Position numbers and translations under genes: made by a program. Source: Oegoconia quadripuncta (lineage: Eukaryota; Arthropoda; Insecta; Lepidoptera; Autostichidae). Taken from it: a DNA stretch of 64,000 nucleotides. The stretch covers positions 13,720,914 through 13,784,913 of the forward strand of contig OX438749.1 in assembly GCA_949316235.1 (NCBI GenBank). Direction: 5' to 3'. Shown here piece after piece: positions 37,301 to 49,300 of this stretch. How positions within the stretch are numbered: position 1 is the stretch's first letter; each line of letters opens with the position of its first letter. The notes under the pieces were generated by a model that did no database searches, was not told where the DNA came from, and was given only the letters and a program-made list of their open reading frames with translations.

Positions 37301-40300
37301 ACTGTTGTCATCTTGTAGAGAAACATCACATGGGGCATTTTTCACGTCGGCCTTTAGAGCGCAGCTCGCGGAAACTAGGACGCATAATATCACTAACACC
37401 TACAACAAAGCACCACCATTATTTATGTAACCGCTAATCGCTAATACACACAAATATGAACGTTTCTGTTCAATATCTCACACGCTATTAGTTTACTCAC
37501 TTCGAATTTATTCGGTAGGAACATTTTCCTCAAAAATTAAAAAGGATACTGCAAGAACACTTCGAATCAAATGTGTTTTTATCTTATCAGAAGCTACTGA
37601 TATCACAAGTGACAAGGAATGAGCGAGCGCCCCATTGGTCCATGTTTATTTGAGTTATCGTACAACTAATATGGATTGTTCAAACACTTTACTCTTATTT
37701 TTAGGAAATCCTGAACATAACTGCAAACAAACTCGAAGAATTAATCAAACCACTGAATGAAAACGATTATGAACTTATTGAAAAACAAAAGTATGCGGAA
37801 ATAGGATCTCCTGATTCGACAGAAGAGATGAAGAACTTGGAAAGTCGTCAAGCTGCTGTCACTCTACTTCAAATAAAAAATTACGATCCTTCCAAATATG
37901 CAATAAAAACGGAGGAAGATCCTCATATAGTGTTCAATAGTGTGCCCAGTTTACCGCCGTCGGAAAGAGCAAAAGAGGTGATGCACTGCAATGCAGTTAT
38001 TGATATAATAAGTAAGGCAGTAGCGGTCGCACAGCGGGAAAACGAAGAATCTCAGAAATATACAGCAAACTACACAGGTGTCATTGACAGAACCCATGCA
38101 CCTAACGCTGGTGACATCTACACACATGAATACTCGGAAGAAAAGTACACTCCGTACGCGTCACAAAACCCGGTTAGCCCTGGCAGTAATGATGATCATG
38201 ACAAAGAAATGGATCTCTCCCTTTATGGCTCTGTTAAAAACGAACCTGCTGACCAGACTGAGCAAACTGATCGAGATCCCACAAACACATTTTTTCATAG
38301 AAATGTGACACATAAAAAGTCTTTAAATTTTGCTGATGAGTATAAGCAACATGTTTTCGGCCAGGCTGTCAGTAAAACGAGAACTTCTAAAGACAACTCC
38401 TCAGTTTATGAAGATTGTAGTCAAAGCAGTAGTGGCTCAGATCCGGACAGACTGCAGATGGATATATCTCAAATGTCGCAGGTTAGAATTTTAGATGGTT
38501 CATATTTCATACAAAAATGTGTTAGTCTTACCTGCACTCTTTTAATGATCAATGATGGCTATCGTTAAATTAACCATTGAGAAAATGTCCAATTTACAAC
38601 CAATATAGAGTATTTTCGTTCTGCAGAAGCGAGCAGTTCGGGCGATTTACAAGTTAGGCCGCCAGAGGACACTGGAGAATAATCTCAAGTTTTTTTTTTT
38701 ATTTTGTGATAACTTTAAAATACCAACTTTAAAAAACCATAGCCAAAATCCTTGAAATCCATAAAATTATGTAAGATGAAGATGAGGTTACCGAGTCAGT
38801 ACGCGTCCACCTTCGGCCTCATTTTTCGCTTAATATCACGTGTGATTGAGATCATGTGCTAACCCGTTATGCATAAAAAAATACTTTTGTATAAAAATGG
38901 TCAACCTTAAAACATGGACCGTGCCATAACTGAGGCGGACGTCCACCGAGCAAAATGCGTATGTCGCGCGAAAACGAGTCGAGACGCAAAACAATATGGG
39001 GCTAAGTGCTCGTGCGTGATATACGTGTCCCTCTAAAAGCTTTTGATCTCCATCTCGGTATATAGGAACGATTGTAACTTTCGATAATCTTAACACGTTC
39101 CGGGACACATCAGACGCAATAGAACCTTTATTATAAATGTCCTTCTAGCTACCTACCACCATCGTATCTAAGTCTGCCACCAAACAGCGATGTTAATAGC
39201 ATTGTTGTATTCCGGTTGTCAGAGATGATAAGATATCCAGTCCCCCAAATAAGATAGGGTTTCCGGATCCGCTTCCACCTTCGGGCTCATCTTCACTTAA
39301 GATCAGGTGTGATTGAGGTTTAACCCGTTGTGCATAAAAAATAAGTTATTGCATTCGCTAAAAATAATGAATGGAAAGAATATCACGTATTAGGAGTTTT
39401 ATTAATACGAGCCTTCTTTAGTGTCTTGTTGGAAGAACTGTATAGCTTATATTTATGTGTGTGTGGAAAATATAAATATTTGGGACACTTACACCAATCA
39501 TCTAGTCCCAAACTAAGCAAAGCTTGTCCTATGGATACTAGATAACGGATAAACACACATAAATATTTATACAATGTGTCCCGGAGAGAAGTGACCAGCG
39601 GGCGTAGTTTGAAAATTTATACAAAATTATCGATAAATCATTTAAATTTAGAGACCTAACTGCTTTTGTTTTTTAAAAATTGTTAATCCTTTTTTTTTAA
39701 TAGACATGTCTGACCTTCTGCACTATTTTAGTCATAATTTCTTTGTTTTTACGTCTTTCCCAATTCTTTTTTTTTTAATTCAGTGCTGTTATTATTATTC
39801 ATCAAATTAAGTTATGAAAATTATCCCAAAACAAATAAATAATTTATTAAAAAAGAAATAAACTTAAAATTCGACCAACAAAACTGTATTTCTTTAAGTT
39901 TAAAAATAAAAAAACGAAAAATGTCCCTATAACATCATGTTTTTTTTTAATTATTATGATACTACATGATATTCTCTAAAATATCCTCGAACAATGTTTT
40001 ATGTTATTTCAAATAAATGTGAACGTACGAGACATTGTAATTGACCTTTTATGCTCCAGTAACTAGATAGAGATAAGTTTAAAAAATGAAAGTAATGTTT
40101 TAAGCAGTTTATTTGCACATTTAAGTGTTTTGTTATTACAATGAATCATTTTGATTTTAACATGATAGTTTAATAATAAATAAAAGATACTTAATTTGTT
40201 AAAATGGTTGTTTATTAAGAAAAATCAGGTAATTAATTAATTATGTTTTCAAAATGACCGCCGTCAGCGGTTATGCAGGCCAGGCCAATGAAAATTATCC

Positions 40301-43300
40301 AAGATGGATTGGCAGAGGCGGTCCAGTAGCATGGCCCCCGAGGTCACCAGACTTGACGCCTCTTGATTATTATTTCTGGGGCTACATGAAGCAAAAAGTT
40401 TATGCTGTGCCAATAATTTCAAGAGACCAGCTGAAACAGAGAATCGATGCTGCTGCCGCAGAAATAGCGCAGAATCATGCAGAAATAAGGCGAACTACAC
40501 TAAGGATGTCATTTAGGGCCCTGGCCTGCATAACCGCTGACGGCGGTCATTTTGAAAACATAATTAATTAATTACCTGATTTTTCTTAATAAACAACCAT
40601 TTTAACAAATTAAGTATCTTATATTTATTATTAAACTATCATGTTAAAATCAAAATGATTCATTGTAATAACAAAACACTTAAATGTGCAAATAAACTGC
40701 TTAAAACATTACTTTCATTTTTTTAAACTTATCTCTATCTAGTTACTGGAGCATAAAAGGTCAATTTCAATGTCTCGTACGTTCACATTTATTTGAAATA
40801 ACTAAAAACATTGTTCGAGGATATTTTAGAGAATATCATGTAGTATCATAATAATTAAAAAAAAACATGATGTTATAGGGACATTTTTCGTTTTTTTATT
40901 TTTAAACTTAAAGAAATACAGTTTTGTTGGTCGAATTTTAAGTTTATTTCTTTTTTAATAAATTATTTATTTGTTTTGGGATAATTTTCATAACTTAATT
41001 TGATGAATAATAATAACAGCACTGAATTAAAAAAAAAGAATTGGGAAAGACGTAAAAACAAAGAAATTATGACTAAAATAGTGCAGAAGGTCAGAGATGT
41101 CTATTAAAAAAAAAGAATTAACAATTTTTAAAAAACAAAAGCAGTTAGGTCTCTAAATTTAAATGATTTATCGATAATTTTGTATAAATTTTCAAACTAC
41201 GCCCGCTGGTCACTTCTCTCCGGGACACATTGTATAAACATCCATGACTCAGGAATAAAAGCTACGGAGGAGAAGTTTTATCGTTATAACGTCTATAGGC
41301 GTTCAGTGTCTGCGAAAGTGCTAATTGTCAGTCAGAGTGGATAATGATTGCGAACGAGTATTCGCGGTGGTCTTATTACCCTGTAGCTAGAATTTGTATT
41401 CAGGGGGAACGATACCACACAGAATACATAATAGTACTACGTCATTGATTTTTTGAATGTGCAAGAAATTAGAAACTTTTAAGATTATCGAAAGTTACTG
41501 TACAGTACAGTTACTACGCTAATAAAATTACACACATTTATAATTTTGTGGAAATTTAAATTAATATTTGAGATTACTAATTACTAATGAACGTTTTTCT
41601 TGTACAATTTCAGGACGACCCAGAGGAAACGCAATCTGCGAGATCGACACAATCATCACCCCAACCAACACATGAAAATGAGAATGATAAGGAATCTTTG
41701 TGGCAAGCACTCCACAGACAAAATGGTAATCAGAATCAGTTTGTAGAAACGGCTAAGTTTGGTAAGCAATAATATGGTCAGGATATTCTTAAGGTACATA
41801 CATAAATATGCCCACGAATGTTTTCCGTTGGGGTGGCAGAGACTATTGATTTCCACTTGCAACGATCCTGACATACTATTTTGGCTTCTGCCACTCTCAT
41901 CAAATGCTTCATACACGCTCGTCGGTTAACGGTTGACCGTGGTTAGTCACTTGAATGACGTACGTCCTTCTTGGTCGACTTTTACCGACCCTTCCATTCA
42001 CGATTTCGTTATAAATTGCTTTCGTAAATCTCTTTTCACTCATTCGTTCTATATGCCCAAAACTACCGTAACATACCTCTTTCTATGTTACTGCGTCATC
42101 TTGCACGCCACTCCTTTCTCTAATCACACAATTCTTTAATCTATCATTCAAAGTCACTCCACACAAACTACGCAGTGAACGTATTTCTACTACGTCGTAG
42201 GTACCAACACGCCATTGTGGATCGCTACTCTAGCTTTACTTGATAATGACTGCCCACAATGGCACGCAAGGTCCCATTCATACAGGTTCCTGCTTTCACT
42301 CTCCTTTCCATATTTTCCTCACACTTGCCGTCTCTAGTAAACATACTTCTCAAATACACAAATTCCTTCACATGTTTAACTTTTACCCCTTTTATCATAA
42401 CATTACATTCAGCCATCTTATCTTCTCTTTCCACAACCAAAACCTTTGTCTTACTCACATTTTTTTAATTCCTTTCTTTTTTAAATTCTCCATTCATAAG
42501 AGTCAGCATGCTCTGTTAGGTCCCCCGCCGTTGTAGCACATGGCGCCTGGTCATCGGGGTACAACAGGCATTTGACCAATAACTCACACAATCATAGTCT
42601 CGTAGTTCATTTAAACAACTATCCATGAATAGATTGAACAGCCATGGTGACGTGCCGCAACCTTGTCTGACACCTCTGGAGATGGAAAACCAGCCCGAAA
42701 ATGCACCATTTAGCCTAACACAGGCGCTGGATCCCTCATTAAATTGCCGTCCAACCCACACTTGGATAGTGTCGACCACAATTCACTCCTAATCACTCTA
42801 TCGTAGGCCTTTTCTAAGTCCACAAAAGCACAGTAGACTTTTTGATGTATAGCCAGGTGTTTTTCGACTATACATCGTAGAGAAAAGACCTGATCTATGC
42901 ATCCCATACTCTTTCTAAAATCCGCTTGTAAACCAAAAATCTGATCTGTTACATTCATCACACGTTCAATCAAGACTTTTGCGTATAGTTTGCCCACGAC
43001 ACTGAGAAGACTAATGCCTCCATAATTTTTGCGCTCTTGCTATGATTCCTTGCCTTTAAACAGCGGTACGATCACGGCCCTACACCAGTCGTTCGGCACA
43101 CGACCGCTCCACCAGCACTTGTTAAAGAGCAGGCACAGCATGCTAGAAACGAGGCCCTTTCCACTTCTCAGCATCTCCAGCGATATCCTGTCATATTCTG
43201 CAGCTTTCCCACTTTTCATACTTTTCATGTTTCACAATTTCATCCATAGTAATTTTCACATCTTTCAGTTCAGTCGAAGTCGGGGACATCGTCCTCCGAT

Positions 43301-46300
43301 AATCGACTTGAGCATTCACATCCGATTAAACAAAATTTTCAAAATATACCGTCCACCGCTCTAAAACCTTCGTTTCTTTATTCACCAGGCAATCTTAAGA
43401 TAAAGTTCATTAACCCATTATTATCTAAACGATTGTTATCGATTTTTTTATCATGTTTTCTTCTTATATGGAGACAATAATTTCCCAGAACGCTCTAAAA
43501 ATGTAACCAGCTAACCGAGTTTCCGCTAAAGCTTCGCCACAATTCCATTTCGCCAAAAGGTCGCGGGTTCGAATCCCGCTAGGGGCATATGTTTGTATGA
43601 TGAATACAGACATGTGTTCCCGTGTTATGGATGCTTCTCATTTATTTATGTATTTATTTACAAAAAAAAATGTATTCGTGTAGTTTATCAACCCTCTGGT
43701 ATCCATAATACAAGCCTAGTTGCTTAGTGTGGAACTAGATGGCGCTGTGTGTATGTGCAAAGATATTTATTATTATTTGGCAGATTCAGATTATCAAATA
43801 ATTCTTCAGTTTTTCATAAACTACGACAAGCCAAAACAACGGTTATACTTTTAGCAGTTTTTTTATGAATGTATGTGAGTATAGACGTTCCATTTTAGCG
43901 ATCGAACTACTGGACCAATTTTGATAAATATGGTGTCGTTGAATTCGTTACAGTGTTATGAGTGTCATATATAGGTTATAAACAAAATAGCCAATGGTAT
44001 TATCGCCATGGGCGCGCCACATTCATTCGAAATGTAAAGTCAATCAAGCGTGGTATTTCTTATGGTTGAGGATGTTTAATAGACTGGTGTTATTGACGAC
44101 CTGTTTAGTGTAGTGGTTAGAAACACTGACTGCTATACCAAAAGGTCGCGAGTTCGAATCCCGCTAGGGGCATATGTTTGTATGATGAATACATACATTA
44201 TGTTCCTGAGTTATGGATGTTTTTCATTTTTTGTGTATTTATTTTCAAAAAAATTGTGTAGTTTATCAACTATCTGGTATCCATAATACAAGCCTAGTCG
44301 CTTAGTGTGGAACTAGATGGCGCTGTGTGTATTTGCAAAGATATTTATTTATTATTTAAATCCCCCATTTAATTAAAGTTATTGTACTACCTGTTTTGAA
44401 TGTGCAGGTCGAGGGGGAGAGGCGACGCAGCTACTGAGACGATTGATAAACAGCAAACATCTCGGTATGACAGTGTCACCGCTGCGTGCGTCCACGTCGC
44501 CGCTCTCAGCCACGTTACAGCAGACACCCAACGGCGCTGTCTCACCGGTCAGTGCAAAATTATACATAGAAACAGTCATCATCAACAGACTTAACATTTC
44601 CACTATTGGGGGCACAGCCTCCTCTCACATGGAGAGGGATAATAGCAGTAAACTTGAGTAATCTTTATTGTTATATATTTACAGATTTAATTTGAAATCT
44701 AGCTCCCAAACTAGGAGACCTGAATTTCAGAAGCCAATGGCCTCTTTTATTACTGGCTCTATTTCTAATATTGTAGGTTAGTATACAATTTTCAAATCTT
44801 GTATCACAACGTAATTGGTAAGTTACTGATTATCGCAAAAAGAAAGAAATAAAATACAGGTTTAAACAAATCCCTGCAAAACCCTGAAATCACACAACTG
44901 ATAAAGATTAGCCCAAAAATTTAGAAAAAAAAATTAAAAATACATTTAACTAGATAACATTTTTACAATATCCAGTGTTGGGGCTACTTATGAGTAAAGT
45001 TTACTTGTGTTAGTAGCCCCGCTCTTCCATATTACATTTTTTTTTCAGTAAATAAAAATAAAAGTATATAAATTAAAAGTGTAAGGCCTATAAGTGCCCA
45101 TGGGTACGGATGAGTGTGTGTTTGTGTGGATGGATGTGTTTGTGTGGGTGGATGTGTTTGTGTTGTGTGTGATCTTATTTCATTTATCTATTTATATGTA
45201 CATATACAGCGAGCGAGCAAGGGATTTTTCTTGATTATATAAAAAATGTACGAATTGGTATGCACCCTTGTCATTCTATATGCGTTTATCAGCAACTATT
45301 ACAACCAATCCATCACTTCACATGTGGGTGTCAAATAGGTGACTATGGGAGTCATTGAGATATCTAAGGTCGTTGATTGCATCGGCGTCATCGCCAACCC
45401 GGTTGTCCAGCTTGGTACATTCTCCTTTAGGTACAACGATAGGCGTTGTACTTTTCATAGGTAATTTCGGCTGTTGATATAAAAAACCAATTTAGTTTTT
45501 GATGAATGTTACTTAAAGACGACATCGATTATACGTCATCGCAATTCCTGTAATTTTTTCAATATTTTCGAAAATTCTACATTGAACTTTAAAAAATGGC
45601 ATGTTCAAATTGTAATTAGCGTACTTCAATTTTAATTGTTTTTACTAATTACAGAGTTGCGAACGTCGCAATTTCTTTAAAAGGGGTGTTTTAAAAATAC
45701 TGAAATTATTGAATTTACAGGAAGTGACCACAATAAATAATAAAAAAAATAATAAAAGATTAATTAATTATATAGTTTCACCAAAAACTTGCGACGTAAT
45801 CAACCCGCAGGGTCGGTGCACTTTTAATGGACACTTTCAATTGCATGAAACCAGACTTAGACGCAAATAATTAAGATTACCAACTTTTACGGCTTTATTA
45901 CATTACAGTTACATTTTAATGCATGTTTCAAAGTTGATATGTAATTGATTACATTTATTTATAAAACTGCAGCAAAACAACTTGCCCGAGTCCCGACTCG
46001 CCATTGCTGGTTTTTTACTCATTGAAACGAGTTAGTAGTAACAACTAAAACGTTTTAAATTATATATTTACATACATTGATGATGTTTCCAATTGTATGT
46101 AACTTAACACTACTGCGTATAATCCACCGCATACACTCAATGACCGTTGTCGTGACTTGGTATGAATGGGAAAGAATAGTAAACAGAGATAAATATAGGC
46201 CATTGATTCTTTTCTACATATATGTTAATAAGGAATGTCACCTTCGCAATATTCTAATAGTGTTGATTTATTATTTTTAGAAACCCTCTTTGTGCCTTGT

Positions 46301-49300
46301 TTATATGTACACAAAGTCTAAAATTCAGCTGAATTTTCAACTTTAACTTCAGATGTCAAACAATTAAGCTACAATGATATGTAGCATAAACGGACTGCGA
46401 AGGTTTATGACCGGACAAGAAAGTAAGACCAGCTCACTACGCCTAGAAAACGTTAGTTGGAAAGAGGCTAAGCGAAAGGTTAGGTGTGTCCATGGGTAAC
46501 ATTTTTTTGAACTTTCCCATGCTGTTAGTACAGCTATGGGTCACTATAGTATAAGAAGTCGAACATATTTTTTTTTCGTAATAAATATTTTGAACCATGG
46601 TAATGAAAACAGCTCGAGATACCCAATAGCGCTTTTGGCTTAGTACCACGTTTCCGACTAACCTTGTAGATACAGGCCCTGCCCTTTAGTAGAAATTTGT
46701 CTGACTGGATTTAGGGGTATCATACTGGTCTTCCAAAGGCCTCTGTTTATATTTTCTTTTTTTTACAAAGATAAGCCTATACCACAAATATAGAAAGGCT
46801 GCAAAGTTAAAAACAGTTTTTTATTTAATTTTTGTATCCACAGCATGATATCCCAACTAATATTATAAATGCGAAAGTTTGCGTGTGTGTATGTCTGTTG
46901 TTACCTCTTCACGCCTATACGGCTGGACGAATTTGGATGAAAATTGCTGGGTAGACAGATTAGGACCTGGATTAACATATAGACAAATTTTTTTGCTGAA
47001 CCGATTTTGATGAAATCTTCCACGCGGACGAAGTCGCGGGCGGAAAGCTAGTGATTAAATATACTATTATATTTATTACCAATAATAATAATAAATATCT
47101 TTGCACATACACAGAGCGCCAAATAATTCTACAGTAAGCAACTATGCTTGTATTATAGATGCTAGATGGTTGATAAACTACACAAATGATTTTTTTTTGG
47201 AAATAAATACATATATGAAAAACCTCCTTAACACGGGTCGTCAGTAATAATATAATTTTAAAATAAGTCATTAGTATTTAATTATTGAATTAAATGTCAC
47301 TATTTTTTGTGCACAACGGGTTAGTGTTTGACTTCAATCATACTATATGTTAAGTGAACTCAATCATACTAAGTTATTTGGGGATTGGATATCTTATCTA
47401 AAACTCTGGAACACAACAATGCTATCAACTTTGCAACTTAGCGGCAGCTTAAATAAAGCAGTAGTAGCTGGCCAGAGAGTAGCTTACCAAACCGAGTACT
47501 AAACAAATACCCCGCTGGTAATCGGACCCACGACCTCCGTTTTGCCAACCTCATGATGTTTATATTCCGTACTAGAGGCGGTTAAGTTATATCGCTAATG
47601 GAAAATAAAGCGCGTCACTAACGACAGAGAAGATATGACAATATTTTCTGTTAAGATGTTGCTTGCTCACTCATACGTGAGAAATAAACAATGAAATATA
47701 CGCCAAATATTTCGTAATATGTCAAAAGATAACTTGAGATCAGAGACTTTCTTTCATATAGGTCTGTGTAAAAGACAGGGACAAGTATAAAATAAATGTT
47801 ACTAGCGTTCCGCCCGCGGCTTCGCCAGCGTAGAATAGCTTTATCGCGGATATGTTTAATTTGTTTATCTAGCGGGAACTACTCATTTTATCGGGATAAA
47901 AAGTATCCTATGTCTTATTCCAGGGTGTATACTACCTATATACTAAATTTCATCCAAATTCGTTCAGCCGTTTCGCCGTGATTGAGCAACAAACAAACAA
48001 ACATCCAAACTTTCGCATCTATAATATTATGTCCAGCAGTGAATTTCTATAGGCTGATGATGTGATGCGAATTGTGATACATACAAATATTTAAAGAGTT
48101 TTACTAACGGGAACGTCATTGATCCAGATTATATCCATTCTATAAACAATATAGGTCACATTTAAATAATGAATATAGATTATTGGATATTATTATTCGA
48201 TGTAGACACTAATACACTTGGAAAGCCACGGCGTAACTGAATTACGTATCATGTAGGAGAAAAGGAATGACTGTATAGTGCATATATTAGGTTTTGCATT
48301 GTCTATAATATAGTGGACAAGTATCAAATGATTGTGAATTTTCCTCGTCCGCCAATATTGTGAGTGAAATCGCCATTGATTTCATGTAAGATACAAAGAA
48401 CACAAAAGTAATTTTTATTTATTTATGCTGTGTGGTTTTGGCACGTATAAAGAATAAAATCAACCCTTCTTGTACCGTGCTTGTCGTAAAAGGCGACTAA
48501 GGTATTTTATACCAGAAAACATTTATAGATTTGCATGTTTTAACAGCGACGGGCTCACCCTCTGTCAGGTGTGCATTTCTGTTCATTTTGAAAAGTGAAC
48601 CGTGGATGTCGTGCTTTGAACACCCAAACGCTAATGTTGGGGATATATCAGACCATCCCATTTGGGATAAAGGCCGTGACGTTGTATATGTATGTTTTTT
48701 TCGGGTTCGTACTTGACCTTGACCTCAATCACACCTGATGTTAAGTAAGGATGAGGTCGAAGGTGGAAGCGTACTGACCCGGAAACACCAACACACTGGG
48801 GGACTAGCTATCTTATCTCTGACAACCGGAACACAACAATGCTATTAACATTGCTGCTTGGCGGCAGATTTAGATAAGATGGTGGTAGCTAGCCAGGCGG
48901 CCATTTAAAATGCCCTACCACCAACCTTTCTCTTTTTAACGCCCTATAAAAAAGAGAGGTGTTTTACTTTGAAACCGTTATATCTGTGGTATCGTAAGAG
49001 AACAGGTAGATTGATTTTAATAACGTTTCATTTGTTTAAAAGCTGATAATCATGAGTGAAATGGTTCTTTGGTATGTTTGATGGAAATTGGCAAAGGTTT
49101 ACTATTTCTAATTCGTATTTGAAAATTGGTAACATATGACTTAAACATTATCTGATATAAATTCGATATTTCGATTTCGAGATGTGGAAATCGGTCCTGA
49201 AATTCTTATCAATCAGTATCTTCGATCATCTACATCTTTAGGTGGTCTATACATTTTGGTCGGTTGTTATTTTTTCAGTCGGAAAAGACTAACAGAGTTT

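Noticed and set aside
37828..38568. Independent gene starting at 37828
   Set aside because: The frame is open upstream to a good acceptor at 37704 and has a donor at 38482, so it is an internal exon of the ZAD-GATA gene.
40254..40571. Complete 105-codon gene in the foldback element
   Set aside because: Its first codons are antisense arm sequence created by the palindrome; only the part from about 40288 is transposase, and the catalytic N-terminal portion is missing.
43563..44170. tRNA genes suggested by gttcgaatcccgc B boxes
   Set aside because: No matching acceptor stem or anticodon arm, and the same body is shared with several other copies; these are SINEs.
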